The position numbers and the translations under genes are program-made. A stretch of 64,000 nt of DNA from Streptomyces beigongshangae (GTDB lineage Bacteria; Actinomycetota; Actinomycetes; Streptomycetales; Streptomycetaceae), in NCBI RefSeq assembly GCF_019710745.1, contig NZ_JAHKJW010000015.1, forward strand, positions 103,085-167,084, written 5' to 3'. Shown piece by piece: positions 1-8,510 of this stretch (the stretch's first letter is position 1; each line of letters opens with the position of its first letter). The notes under the pieces are model-generated. The model made no database searches, was not told the DNA's origin, and saw only the letters and a list, made by a program, of their open reading frames with translations.

Positions 1-1
1 G

Positions 2-1030
2 TCGGGGTTGGGGAAGTCGCCGGACCTGCTCGGGGCCCGGACGGGCCGCTGCGATCGCACCGGGGCGTGGACCTGGGGCGCGGTGGCCGTGGCCTGTCTG
101 CTGGGAACAGCACTGACTTTCAGCGGGCCGTGGACGGCCGGGAGCGCGGCGACGTGGATGGCGGCCTTCGGTCCGGCCGCCGGCTGCGGGGCGTTGACGG
201 CCTCCCTGCTGCTTCGCGCGCGGAAGGCCGGCGGGCAGGTGCGGACGCGCCTGCTGCTGATGGGCGGTTCGGCGCTGGCCGGGAGCGTGTACCGGGCGGC
301 GGTCACGGTGCTGTCGGTGCATCCTTCGGGGCCGGGGCGGGAGGCACGGCCGCTGCCGGGCTCGGTGGTGGCCGCCGCGGTGACCCTGGCGGTCGGCCTG
401 GGAACGGCCGGTCTGCTGGTCGCGGCCGATGCCGGCAAGGGGCGGCGCGTGCTGCTGCGGCGCGTGCTCGACGGGGTCGTCACGGCCGGGGCCGTGTTCA
501 TGACGGGATGGGTGCTGCTGCGGGGGGCCGGTGACGGCTGGCGGCTGGGGACGGGGATGGTCGGTCTCCTGTGGGCCGCGGAGGTCGTGTTCCTCAGCTT
601 CCTGCTCGCCCTGCGCCGTCTTGTGCGGAGCGACCGGAGGACCGCCTTGTGGGTGGGGATCGTCGGGCTGTCCCTCATGCTGGCCGGCGACACCCTCCGG
701 CTGTGGACGGTCGGTCCGTGTGATCCCGGGGCGCTGTTCTGCCGGTCGGCCGACACCTGCACCACCGTGGGTCTGCTCGTGCTCGCCGTCGGCCCCTGGG
801 TACCCGGCGGGGCGAGCGTCCTGGACCCCGCTCGGCCGACCTTGCGATGGGGGATGGAGGGTGCGGCGGCGTTCATCCCCCTGACGGTCTGCACGGTCAC
901 GGCGCTGGGGTACGTGGTGGCGCCCCCTGCCCGTGACCCGGTGCCGTTGCTGGTCGGCGCGACGGCGCTGCTGAGTCTCTGGGCGCGGCAGCGGTTCCTG
1001 CCGCGCGAGAACGCCGGGAACGACGACTAG
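2..1030 (+). CDS. Multi-pass membrane protein, left end possibly outside window
   Basis: The reading frame is open to the left edge, so the true start may lie outside; a TTG at position 8 is the first possible start inside. The protein of about 340 residues has nine or ten hydrophobic stretches separated by short Arg-rich loops and ends in a short polar tail, so it should be an integral membrane protein. No catalytic motif or transporter signature was recognised. Its stop codon overlaps the stop of the opposite-strand hydrolase gene at 1027 within a shared CTAG, a tight convergent pair. It resembles the many unnamed actinobacterial polytopic membrane proteins in general composition only; no function is proposed. 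Confidence 0.75.
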   Translation, partial: SGLGKSPDLLGARTGRCDRTGAWTWGAVAVACLLGTALTFSGPWTAGSAATWMAAFGPAAGCGALTASLLLRARKAGGQVRTRLLLMGGSALAGSVYRAAVTVLSVHPSGPGREARPLPGSVVAAAVTLAVGLGTAGLLVAADAGKGRRVLLRRVLDGVVTAGAVFMTGWVLLRGAGDGWRLGTGMVGLLWAAEVVFLSFLLALRRLVRSDRRTALWVGIVGLSLMLAGDTLRLWTVGPCDPGALFCRSADTCTTVGLLVLAVGPWVPGGASVLDPARPTLRWGMEGAAAFIPLTVCTVTALGYVVAPPARDPVPLLVGATALLSLWARQRFLPRENAGNDD

Positions 1031-2214
1031 AGTCCCGCCGGGTCCGACGCCGTGAAGGGACCGCCGTCGCCGAAGGCGAGACGGGCGAAGTTCTCGCCGA
1101 TGCGGCGGTGCCCCGCGGGGGAGGGGTGGATCCCGTCGGGGTGCGGTATTTCGGCGTGGTCCTCCTCGCCGTAGAGGTCACGGCCGTCGAGGTGGTACAG
1201 GTCCATGTCGTCGGCCGCCCGCTGTTCGACGATCCGGGCGAGTTCGTCGCGGACGATGTTGAGCGTCAGCCGCCCGGCGGCGCGTTCGGCGGGGTCGCCC
1301 GTGGCCCTGAACCGCAGGGTCCCGTCGCTGAAGTCGGGCGCGAGGGGACCGGGGGTGTCCTCCTGGACCGGGCACAGCACGGGGGACACGACCAGCAGCG
1401 GCGTGGTCGGATGCCCCTCGCGGACGGTGTCGAGGAAGCCGTGGACGGCCGGGGTGAAGGCGCGCAGGCGCATGGCATCGGTGTTGACGACATTGATGCC
1501 GATCTTGAGGCTGATCAGGTCCGCGGAGGTGTCCCGGATCGCACGGGCGGTGAACGGGTCGAGCAGCGCGCCGCCGCCGAAACCCAGGTTGACCAGTTCC
1601 ACGCCGCCCCGTGCCGCGGCCAGGGCGGGCCAGGTGGCGGTGGGGTGGGAGGCGTTCGAGCCGTGGCTGATGGAACTGCCGTGGTGCAGCCACACCCTGC
1701 GCCCGTAGGCCGGCGCCGGCTCGACGGGAGCGTCGGTGCGCAGGGCGATCAGCTCGGTGGTCTCCGTGTGCGGGAGCCAGATCTCCACCTGTTTGTCGTG
1801 CGCGGGCAGACCGGCGAACCGGGCGGTGCCGGGAGGGCCCTCACTCAGCTCGGAGGACTGGGTGACCAGGTCGACGACCGTGCGGACGTTCCCGCCGGCC
1901 ACGGTGGCCTGGGCGGTCAGGCGGCCGTCCACCAGCAGGTCGTACACACCGTCCGCGGGGGCCGGGAAGCCCCGGTGGACCCGCTTGGTGGGCAGGGTGT
2001 CCAGTTCGACGGTGGTCGCCCGGCTGCGGAAGACCAACCGCACACCGGAGGGCTGGGCCTCGGCCACGGCCAGTCGACCGTCGGGTATCTGCCGGCGCGC
2101 CCGGGCGGGCAGCCGGTGCGGCAGCAGTCCGTGCGCGGTCGGCTCCGCGTCGAGAAGACCGCGCAGGATGTCCGTGGTGACAGGTGTGGTGATCCACCCG
2201 TGCTCAGTACTCAT
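1027..2214 (-). CDS. SGNH/GDSL-type esterase or lipase-like hydrolase
   Basis: A 395-residue protein with the SGNH hydrolase blocks in order: block I GSSIS at about 179-183 with the likely nucleophile Ser181, a block II glycine in GFGGG, block III in KIGIN, and block V DGIHP near the C-terminus supplying Asp and His. Residues 1-170 form the beta-rich N-terminal domain common in Streptomyces members of this family. No signal peptide is visible, so it is probably cytoplasmic. The family hydrolyses ester or acyl bonds; the substrate cannot be told. It is read away from the MFS gene at 2500, and the 285-nt gap between them holds a palindrome at 2265-2285. Confidence 0.88.
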   Translation of the reverse strand: MSTEHGWITTPVTTDILRGLLDAEPTAHGLLPHRLPARARRQIPDGRLAVAEAQPSGVRLVFRSRATTVELDTLPTKRVHRGFPAPADGVYDLLVDGRLTAQATVAGGNVRTVVDLVTQSSELSEGPPGTARFAGLPAHDKQVEIWLPHTETTELIALRTDAPVEPAPAYGRRVWLHHGSSISHGSNASHPTATWPALAAARGGVELVNLGFGGGALLDPFTARAIRDTSADLISLKIGINVVNTDAMRLRAFTPAVHGFLDTVREGHPTTPLLVVSPVLCPVQEDTPGPLAPDFSDGTLRFRATGDPAERAAGRLTLNIVRDELARIVEQRAADDMDLYHLDGRDLYGEEDHAEIPHPDGIHPSPAGHRRIGENFARLAFGDGGPFTASDPAGL

Positions 2215-2264
2215 CGTCCCAGCCTCCTGAATCCTTTTCCTTACAGACTTTAATCCATTGTCTA

Positions 2265-2285
2265 TTGCCTAATAGATTTAGGCAA
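2265..2285. promoter_or_regulatory. Perfect inverted repeat, candidate operator between hydrolase and MFS genes
   Basis: Arms TTGCCTAA (2265-2272) and TTAGGCAA (2278-2285) are a perfect 8-bp inverted repeat with a 5-bp spacer, in an AT-rich island of an otherwise GC-rich region. It lies 51 bp upstream of the hydrolase start and about 215 bp upstream of the MFS start. A looser repeat (AGAC at 2245-2248, GTCT at 2260-2263) is next to it. The size and symmetry fit a dimeric TetR or MarR regulator, but no regulator gene is adjacent. It does not fit the DtxR consensus. Confidence 0.5.
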
Positions 2286-2499
2286 ATGGCGAGATGCCTG
2301 TCATGGCCGATGCGTGAGCGCCTCCGCCGGTCCGGTGCGCGGGCACCAGGGCAGGTGGGCGGCTGGTCCGGGTGCACCAGGGGAGGACGGTGACCGGGGA
2401 CGATGCCCGGCGGGGCGCCGGAGGGAAGGGTGGGCGGCGCGTGGACCTCACGCGTTCTCCCTGCCCGGGCGTGTCCGGGCGACGACGGAAAGGGCGTCC

Positions 2500-3927
2500 A
2501 TGTCCGAAGCTGTGGTGTCCCCGGGTGTGGTGTCCCCGGCTGTGATGTCCCCGGTCCCCATCGGGAGGGCGGCGATCGGTGCCCTCGGAGTCCTGGCACT
2601 CGCCCTCGGTGCCCTGCAGTCGGTGGTGGAGCCCGCGCTGCCGTTGCTGCAGCGTGAGTTGGGTGTCGGCCCTGCCGAAGGGGCCCTGATCGGCAACACG
2701 TTGCTCGTCACCGGTGCGGTCATCACCCCCGTCGTGGGCAAGCTCGGTGACCGTTACGGCGGGAAACGGGTGCTGGTCCGGCTGATGGCCGTGGTCTCGG
2801 CGGGTGGCCTGCTGGCCTGCCTGGCGCCGAACCTGCCGGTGCTGCTGCTCGGCCAGGTGCTGCAGGGTGCCATGGTGGGCGCGCTGCCCCTCTCCTTCAT
2901 CCTGGTGCGCAAACACCTCCCCGCAGGAGCGTCGCAGGTGGCGATCGGGCTGGTCGTCGCGTTGTTCACGGGCGGCGGCATGGTGGGCATGCTGTTCGCC
3001 GGGCCGCTCGCGGAAGGGCTGTCCTGGCACTGGATGTTCGCGCTGCCGACGATCGCGATCATCGCGACGACATCGGCCGTGGCCCGCCTGATGCCCCATG
3101 ACCCGCCGGTCCGGCCGGACAGCGGGATCGACTGGCCCGGAGTGGTCCTGCTGAGCGGCACGTTGCTCGCGTTCATGCTCGCGGTGGTGACGGTGACGGG
3201 GGACGGCGGCCTGCCGCCCTTCGCGGTCGGTGCCCTCGTGGTGGCCGTGGCCGTCCTCGCGACCGGATGGGTCGCCGTCGAGCGCCGGGCGGCCTCGCCG
3301 ATGGTCGACCTGCGCATGCTGGCCATACCGGCGATGTGGCGTGCGTGCGTGCTCACCCTCGTCGTCACCACCGCTTTCGGGATGGTGGTCTTCCTGCTCC
3401 CGCAGCTGTTCGGGGCGCCGGCCGACGGGTACGGCTTCGGGGCCGGCACCACCGACATCGGACTGCTCCTGCTGCCCGGCGCCGTCGCCGGGGCGGTGAG
3501 CGACTCGGTCGGCGGGGTCGCGGCACGGCGTTTCGGCCCGCGTGCCGTGATCGTCGCGGGGGCCGCCGTCACGGCGGTCACGATGATCGCCCTGGCGTCG
3601 CTGCACACCGAGGCGTGGCAGCTCGTCCTCGCGAAGGTGCTGACCGCGTTCGCCGCGGGCGTCGGCACCACCGCGCTGCTGGCCGGTACCGCCACCGCCG
3701 TCGAGGCCGGGGACACCGGCATCGCCACCGGTCTGCTCGTGGTGACACGCGTGATCGGTGTCGCCCTGGGCGCCCAGTCCGGCGGCGCGATCCTCGCCGC
3801 CGGGACCGACCCGATGACGGGCCGGCCGGCCGAATCGGCCTTCACCACGGGGTTCGTCGTCGCCGGCCTCGTCGCCGCGATGTCACTGCTCGTCGTCCGC
3901 ATCACGGGGAAGGAGGCCCGGGCATGA
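2500..3927 (+). CDS. MFS drug efflux transporter, DHA2-like
   Basis: A 475-residue polytopic protein with about 14 hydrophobic segments, the size and layout of DHA2-type proton/drug antiporters. Motif A is visible as GKLGDRYGGKR after the second or third segment. The ATG at 2500 is chosen because a purine-rich GGAAAGGG lies about 7-14 nt upstream and the first membrane segment begins soon after; an in-frame extension upstream to 2314 is Gly/Arg-rich and not membrane-protein-like. It overlaps the following monooxygenase gene by 4 nt (ATGA), so the two are translationally coupled. The pairing of an exporter with a TetX-like flavin monooxygenase suggests a detoxification or resistance function, but the substrate is unknown. 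Confidence 0.88.
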   Translation: MSEAVVSPGVVSPAVMSPVPIGRAAIGALGVLALALGALQSVVEPALPLLQRELGVGPAEGALIGNTLLVTGAVITPVVGKLGDRYGGKRVLVRLMAVVSAGGLLACLAPNLPVLLLGQVLQGAMVGALPLSFILVRKHLPAGASQVAIGLVVALFTGGGMVGMLFAGPLAEGLSWHWMFALPTIAIIATTSAVARLMPHDPPVRPDSGIDWPGVVLLSGTLLAFMLAVVTVTGDGGLPPFAVGALVVAVAVLATGWVAVERRAASPMVDLRMLAIPAMWRACVLTLVVTTAFGMVVFLLPQLFGAPADGYGFGAGTTDIGLLLLPGAVAGAVSDSVGGVAARRFGPRAVIVAGAAVTAVTMIALASLHTEAWQLVLAKVLTAFAAGVGTTALLAGTATAVEAGDTGIATGLLVVTRVIGVALGAQSGGAILAAGTDPMTGRPAESAFTTGFVVAGLVAAMSLLVVRITGKEARA

Positions 3928-5159
3928 CACATGGCATGACACATGACGGTACGTCGACGGACGTGAGCACCGCCGGGAAGCGCAGGATCCTGATCTCCGG
4001 GGCCAGTGTCTCCGGGCCCGCGCTGGCGTACTGGCTGCACCGGTCCGGCTGCGCGGTCACGGTGGTGGAGAAGGCGGGCGCACCGCGCGACGGTGGTTAC
4101 CCGGTCGACATCCGCGGCGCCGCGGTGGAGGTGGTCCGGCGGATGGGGATACTGCCGCAACTGCGGGACGCGCACATCGACTCACTGCGCTGCACCTTCC
4201 TCGACGCCGAGGGCGGCGAAGTGGCCTCGGTCCCCCCGAGCGCCGTCGCCGGCGGCGTCGGGGGACAGGACCTGGAGGTGCGTCGCGGGGACCTGACCGC
4301 GATCCTCCACGCGAGGGTGCGCGACGACGTGGAGTTCCTGTTCGGCGACTCCATCGAGACCCTCGACCGGTGCGGACAAGAGGTCGACGTGACGTTCCGC
4401 AGCGGGCGGCGGCGTACGTTCGACCTGGTGATCGGTGCCGACGGCATGCACTCGCACACCCGGCGGCTCCTGTTCGGTCCCGAGGAGCGGTTCCACCGCT
4501 ACCTGGGCCACTGCTTCGCCCTGTTCACCATGGAGAACACCCTCGGACTCGCCCGCGAGGCCGTGCTGTGGAACACCCCGGGCCGAGCGGCTGCCCTCTA
4601 CGCCGTCGGTGACCACCACGAGCTGCACGCCCTCCTGGCCTTCCACCGGCCGGAACCACCCTCGGAGGCCCTCCGGGACCCCGGCGCACAACGGGACCTG
4701 GTCGCCGGGGTCTTCGCGGGTGCGGGATGGCAGGTCCCCGGCATGGTCGACGCCCTGCGCGACGCGGACGACCTGTTCTTCGACACGGTCGGCCAGATCC
4801 GTATGCCCCACTGGTCCAGCGGCCGTGTCGCGCTCGTCGGCGACGCCGCGTACGCACCCTCGTTCCTCACCGGGCAGGGTTCGAGCCTCGCGCTGGCCGG
4901 CGCCTATGTGCTCGCCTGCGCCCTGGCCGCGGACCGGGACCACACCGCGGCCTTCGCCGCCTACGAACGCGGCATGCGCGGGTTCGTGGCCGTGAACCAG
5001 GCCCTGGTCGACAACGGTGCGGCCACCCTCTTCCCCGCCACGGCGCAGGCCCTGGAGCGGCGCAACACCATGCTGCGCGACCTCACCACCCTGCCCTCCG
5101 CCCCGGTCCGCCCGGCCTACTCGGCCCTCGCCCTGCCCGGGTTCGCCCCGGTGCCATGA
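3924..5159 (+). CDS. FAD-dependent aromatic monooxygenase (PHBH/TetX-like)
   Basis: A 411-residue class A flavoprotein monooxygenase. The N-terminal dinucleotide fold carries GASVSG at about 26-31, the GxGxxG variant typical of this subfamily. The DG motif is seen in IGADGMHSHTR, and the second FAD-binding GD motif in LVGDAAYAPS followed by GQGSSLAL. It should hydroxylate an aromatic or polyketide-type substrate using NADPH and O2 in the cytoplasm. A second in-frame ATG four codons downstream (3936) is an alternative start. It is coupled to the MFS gene by an ATGA overlap and followed at once by a strong hairpin, so the two genes form an operon. TetX-like inactivation of an antibiotic is possible but unproven. 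Confidence 0.88.
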   Translation: MTHGMTHDGTSTDVSTAGKRRILISGASVSGPALAYWLHRSGCAVTVVEKAGAPRDGGYPVDIRGAAVEVVRRMGILPQLRDAHIDSLRCTFLDAEGGEVASVPPSAVAGGVGGQDLEVRRGDLTAILHARVRDDVEFLFGDSIETLDRCGQEVDVTFRSGRRRTFDLVIGADGMHSHTRRLLFGPEERFHRYLGHCFALFTMENTLGLAREAVLWNTPGRAAALYAVGDHHELHALLAFHRPEPPSEALRDPGAQRDLVAGVFAGAGWQVPGMVDALRDADDLFFDTVGQIRMPHWSSGRVALVGDAAYAPSFLTGQGSSLALAGAYVLACALAADRDHTAAFAAYERGMRGFVAVNQALVDNGAATLFPATAQALERRNTMLRDLTTLPSAPVRPAYSALALPGFAPVP

Positions 5160-5179
5160 CCTGGTACGGCACCGGGGCG
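5144..5179 (+). terminator. Strong stem-loop at end of MFS-monooxygenase operon
   Basis: Arms CGCCCCGGTGCC (5144-5155) and GGCACCGGGGCG (5168-5179) pair perfectly over 12 bp with a 12-nt loop that holds the monooxygenase stop codon. It lacks a U-tract, as is usual in actinobacteria. The converging operon ends at 5263, so it may act in both directions. Confidence 0.65.
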
Positions 5180-5201
5180 GCGGGCTGCACGCGGCCCGCC
5201 G
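5178..5201. terminator. Second hairpin between converging operons
   Basis: Arms CGGCGGGC (5178-5185) and GCCCGCCG (5194-5201) form an 8-bp perfect stem with an 8-nt loop, just after the first hairpin. The two share bases at 5178-5179, so they would compete or stack. It is likely part of the bidirectional terminator between the converging transcripts. Confidence 0.45.
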
Positions 5202-5262
5202 GACAGGACGGAGTGCGGGCAGGCGCCGCCGGACGGCTCGGATGACGCCGAATGCGCCGGTG

Positions 5263-5433
5263 TCAGTCGTCCGGCCGCAGCAGGCCGCGCCGCCAGGCCG
5301 GGACGAGGTGCTTCGGCACCCGGTGGGTGACGCCGTCGACCGTGACGGACACCAGATCGGGCGCAGTCGCCTTCCAGCGGGCGCGACGGTGGCGGGTGTT
5401 GCTGCGCGACATCCTGCGCTTGGGAACGGCCAT
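5263..5433 (-). CDS. rpmF: Ribosomal protein L32, cysteine-free (zinc-independent) paralogue
   Basis: A 56-residue protein beginning MAVPKRRMSRSNTRHRRARW, the near-invariant N-terminus of bacterial L32. The usual C-terminal zinc ribbon (two CxxC pairs) is missing: there is no cysteine in the protein, and the C-terminus reads HRVPKHLVPAWRRGLLRPDD. Such C-minus paralogues of L32, L31, L33, L28, S14 and S18 are known to replace zinc-bearing forms on ribosomes during zinc starvation and are typically Zur-repressed. It lies 95 nt downstream of the MFS exporter as last gene of the minus-strand operon headed by a Zur-type box. Its place strongly suggests that the whole operon answers to zinc limitation. 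Confidence 0.9.
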   Translation of the reverse strand: MAVPKRRMSRSNTRHRRARWKATAPDLVSVTVDGVTHRVPKHLVPAWRRGLLRPDD

Positions 5434-5445
5434 GAGGGTTCCTCT

Positions 5446-5491
5446 CGGATTCGGATTCGGGTTCGGGTTCGGGTTCGGTTTCGGGTACGGG
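5446..5491. repeat. Hexamer tandem repeat (GGATTC/GGGTTC) in operon spacer
   Basis: About seven imperfect copies of a 6-bp unit (CGGATT, CGGGTT and variants) fill the spacer between the L32 start and the MFS stop. Read on either strand it makes no conserved protein. A similar hexamer run, GGTACG three times, lies at 8511-8528 in another spacer of the same operon. Confidence 0.75.
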
Positions 5492-5528
5492 GAGAGGGCG
5501 TCCGGGCAGCCTGGGGACCGGACGACGG

Positions 5529-6842
5529 TCACGGCGTCGGCGGCCGACCGGTTCCCGGGGTGGAGCGGGCCGCCGCGCGGGCGAAGAGGAGCGCCGCGAG
5601 GGTCAGTGCGCCCAGCGCCGCGGCCGTACCCGGATATCCGCCGAGCGCGAGCCCGGTGCCCCCGACTCCGGCGCCGAGGAAGACGCCGAAGCTCATTCCG
5701 GCGGCGTTGAGGCTCAGGGCCGTGCCCCGCAGGGAGCCGCAGCGGCGTACCAGCAGCGTCGTGACACAGGCGGCCACCGTGGCGTGGCCCGCACCGACGA
5801 GCGCGGTCAGGGGGAGGGCCACGAACAGGGAGTGGGTGAAGAAGACACCCGTGAGCGCCGCCAGCGCCACCAGCAGGGCGAACGTCATGAGCCGTTCGGC
5901 GGGGACCCCCGGCCGGCCGGTGCTCAGCAGCCGCCCGGCGAGCAGGTTGCCCAGGAAGAACGCGGTGCCGCTCAGGGTCCAGACGAGGGCGAAGGGGCCG
6001 GGGGCCAGCCCGAAGCGCTCGTCGTAGAAGGCGGCCAGGTAGGCGAGGTACCCCATGAACGCCGCTGTCCGCAGCATGGCGACGCAGAGCAGGGGGACCA
6101 CGCCGGGCAGGGCGCCGAGCGACCGGAACGACGCGAGGTAGCCCGGCCGCGCCGCCCGCTCCTCGTCCTCCGCCCGCTCCCCGTCCTCCGCGTGCTCCTG
6201 GCCGGCGCCGGCCTCCCGGTCGGCGTGCCGGCCGCGGCGGCCCCGCAGGAGGAAGTACAGGGCCAGCGCGGAGGTGACGGCGGCGATCGCCCACAGGTCG
6301 CCCTGCCAGCCCCACAGCACGGCCGGCAGGGCCACCAGGGGTGCGGCCAGGAGCGCCGTGAGGGACTGGGTGGCGGTGACGAGGGTCGCCGCCCGGCCCG
6401 CGGCGGCGTCGCTGCCGAAGCGGTCGGCCGCGGCCGCCGTGAGCGCCGGATTGAGCACCGCCGTACCGGCGCCGACGAGCAGGCAGAACGCCGTCAGCAG
6501 CAGGAACTCGCCGGTGGCACCGAGTGCCGCCGAGAGAGCCAGCACGGCGAGTCCGCCCGCGGCCGCCCGGTCCTTGGGCACGCGGTCGATCAGCGGGGCC
6601 AGCGCGGTGCCCACCGCCAGGGCGGCGAGTCCGCCGAGGCCGCGCAGCTGGCCCAGGGCGGCGACGCTGCCGTCCGCCGTGTCCGCGATGGGGACGAGGA
6701 AGGTGCTGTAGACGGTGAAGGGCACCAGGCCCACGGCCGAGGCCAGCATGAACGGCCACAGGACGCGGGTCATGTGCCAGTCGCCCGGTACGGCGTCCGC
6801 TCCCGCCGCTGCTTTTGCCGGGTGCCCGGTCCGGTTGCTCAT
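5529..6842 (-). CDS. MFS exporter, probable metallophore efflux
   Basis: A 437-residue major facilitator with two six-helix halves separated by a hydrophilic, Glu/Arg-rich loop at about 205-240. A short cytoplasmic N-terminus of about 25 residues precedes the first helix. It overlaps the upstream DUF364 gene by 4 nt (ATGA), tying it to the biosynthetic genes. In siderophore and opine-metallophore clusters an MFS protein of this size commonly exports the finished chelator, and that is the role inferred here. An efflux role for some other product cannot be excluded from sequence. Confidence 0.85.
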   Translation of the reverse strand: MSNRTGHPAKAAAGADAVPGDWHMTRVLWPFMLASAVGLVPFTVYSTFLVPIADTADGSVAALGQLRGLGGLAALAVGTALAPLIDRVPKDRAAAGGLAVLALSAALGATGEFLLLTAFCLLVGAGTAVLNPALTAAAADRFGSDAAAGRAATLVTATQSLTALLAAPLVALPAVLWGWQGDLWAIAAVTSALALYFLLRGRRGRHADREAGAGQEHAEDGERAEDEERAARPGYLASFRSLGALPGVVPLLCVAMLRTAAFMGYLAYLAAFYDERFGLAPGPFALVWTLSGTAFFLGNLLAGRLLSTGRPGVPAERLMTFALLVALAALTGVFFTHSLFVALPLTALVGAGHATVAACVTTLLVRRCGSLRGTALSLNAAGMSFGVFLGAGVGGTGLALGGYPGTAAALGALTLAALLFARAAARSTPGTGRPPTP

Positions 6843-7660
6843 GCCTGTCCCACCCGGTACCGGTACAGCGTGGTCCGGTCGGCGCTGAACTGGGAGAAGG
6901 GGAAGGGCTCCGCGGACAGCGCGGTGACACCCGCGCCCAGGAAGGCGCGCGCGACCGCGCTTCCGGTCTGCGCGTACACCACCAGGGGTGTCCCGTGTTT
7001 GCGGCAGTGCTCCAGGACGAGGTCGAAGCTGCCGTTGCCGAGGGTCATGCCCGTGGCGACCACCGCGTCGGCCCCGTCCAGTACCCGGGTCATGTCGTCG
7101 GTGACGGGGTCGCCCCAGTGGGTGGTGCGCAGGTTGAGGTCGCAGGGCAGCGGGACACCGCCCCGCTCGCGTATGGCCGCGACCAGCGGGTTGACGACGC
7201 CTATGAGGGCCACCCGGGCGCCGGGCGCGATGTCGAGCAGTCCGGCGACGGCCGTGTCCCGCGCCCTGGCCCGGGTCTCGGGCGTGCCGGTCGGCAGCGT
7301 GACCGTTTCCGCGGTGGCCTCGGTGCGGTGCGGCCGTACGCGGGCGAGGTAGGCGTCGAGGGCGGCGACGCGCACGGTGGCCGAGCCGTGCCGGATCAGG
7401 TGGTCGAGCGTCCGGCCGGAGGCGTCGGCGCAGAGGTCGGGCGCGAGCTCGCCCTGCTCGAAGGAGCAGGCGCCGAAGGCGTCACCGGACCTCAGGAGCA
7501 GGTAGTGGTTGCGGTAGGTGACCTGGCTGTCGGCCAGCCGGGTGGTGTGGTGGAGCCAGAACGCGCTGGTGGCGACCGTTTCCCGGGGAGGGGGTCCGTA
7601 GGCGCCGTCGAGCACCGCCTGCTGGAGTTCCGGTACGGAGTGCGGTGGTGAAGGAGACAT
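6839..7660 (-). CDS. DUF4213/DUF364 protein (putative heavy-metal chelation family)
   Basis: A 273-residue protein in two parts. The N-terminal half (about 1-110) fits DUF4213, with the tract TYRNHYLLLRSGDAFGA. The C-terminal half (about 130-270) is a Rossmann-like DUF364 domain with ALIGVVNPLVAAIRERG and TGMTLGNGSFD, matching the family TGTTLINGT signature. The family is annotated as putative heavy-metal chelation; its biochemistry is not settled. It is coupled by ATGA overlap to the MFS exporter and lies downstream of the PhyH dioxygenase. In this operon it could act in the last steps of chelator synthesis, metal loading or product handling; these are inferences from context. Confidence 0.8.
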   Translation of the reverse strand: MSPSPPHSVPELQQAVLDGAYGPPPRETVATSAFWLHHTTRLADSQVTYRNHYLLLRSGDAFGACSFEQGELAPDLCADASGRTLDHLIRHGSATVRVAALDAYLARVRPHRTEATAETVTLPTGTPETRARARDTAVAGLLDIAPGARVALIGVVNPLVAAIRERGGVPLPCDLNLRTTHWGDPVTDDMTRVLDGADAVVATGMTLGNGSFDLVLEHCRKHGTPLVVYAQTGSAVARAFLGAGVTALSAEPFPFSQFSADRTTLYRYRVGQA

Positions 7661-7715
7661 GTCGGCTTCTTTCCTCGGCTTCTTCGCATGGGTCGGGGGT
7701 GGTGGGACGGGTGGT

Positions 7716-8495
7716 TCAGGGCAGGTCCGCCAGCCGCTCCGGCCGGTACGGCAGCTGCGCGAGGGCCGGACGGCCGGCGGGCTGGAAGCACAGGAGCAGG
7801 GAACGGCGGTCCCCGCTGGTCCTGTTGGGGCCGGACCGGTGCACGACGAGGCCGGGGAACATGAGGACGGATCCCGCCGGGGCCTCGACGGTCACCGCGC
7901 CGGTGACGTCGGTCCGCGCCGGGTCGACGAGCAGCCCGGTCGGCTCGGCGCGGTCGCGCGGCGCGGGTCCGGCCAGGTGGCTTCCCGGCACGATCTCCAG
8001 GGCGCCGTTGCCGGCGGTCACGTCGTCCAGGAAGATCATCGCGGTGGCGATGTCCTGGGCGTCGGGCCCCGCGCAGCAGTACCAGTACGGATGGTCCTGG
8101 TGCCAGCGGAACTCCGAACCGACGCCCGCCCTCTTGAAGTTGAGCTTCGACGTGAACGGTCCGAGCCGGTCGGTGCCCAGCAGTCGGCCCATGGGCCCGG
8201 TCAGCCGTTCGTCGCTCCACAGGGCGTCCAGGCCGGGAGCCAGGTGCGTGACCGGCGACAGACTCCGTACCGCGGGCGGACGGGCGTCCGGTTCCCAGTG
8301 GACCGTGGTGCCGTCCACGGTCTCCAGCCGGTGCCCGTCCGGCCACACGGTGACCTCCGACTCCCCTCGAAGGGCTCGCCGGGTCACTCGTGCCAGCACG
8401 GACTCCGCCACTTCTGCCAGGGCGGCGGTCTCGGCGGGGCCGAGGAGCCGGCGGAGCAGGACGAAACCGCGTGTGTGCCGGTCGCTGAGGGGCAC
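7716..8495 (-). CDS. Phytanoyl-CoA dioxygenase (PhyH) family Fe(II)/2-oxoglutarate oxygenase
   Basis: A 259-residue protein with the non-haem iron facial triad: H132 and D134 in WHQDHPYW and H219 in LVVHRSGPN, plus R231 as the likely 2-oxoglutarate anchor. The GTG at 8495 is chosen because GAAAGG lies about 10 nt upstream and the protein then starts at the usual position for the family. Members such as ectoine hydroxylase hydroxylate free or carrier-bound amino acids, so oxidation of an amino-acid-like intermediate is plausible here. It sits between the SbnA-like enzyme (104-nt spacer) and the DUF364 gene (55-nt spacer). Substrate unknown. Confidence 0.85.
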   Translation of the reverse strand: MPLSDRHTRGFVLLRRLLGPAETAALAEVAESVLARVTRRALRGESEVTVWPDGHRLETVDGTTVHWEPDARPPAVRSLSPVTHLAPGLDALWSDERLTGPMGRLLGTDRLGPFTSKLNFKRAGVGSEFRWHQDHPYWYCCAGPDAQDIATAMIFLDDVTAGNGALEIVPGSHLAGPAPRDRAEPTGLLVDPARTDVTGAVTVEAPAGSVLMFPGLVVHRSGPNRTSGDRRSLLLCFQPAGRPALAQLPYRPERLADLP

Positions 8496-8510
8496 GGCAG
8501 GACACCTTTC

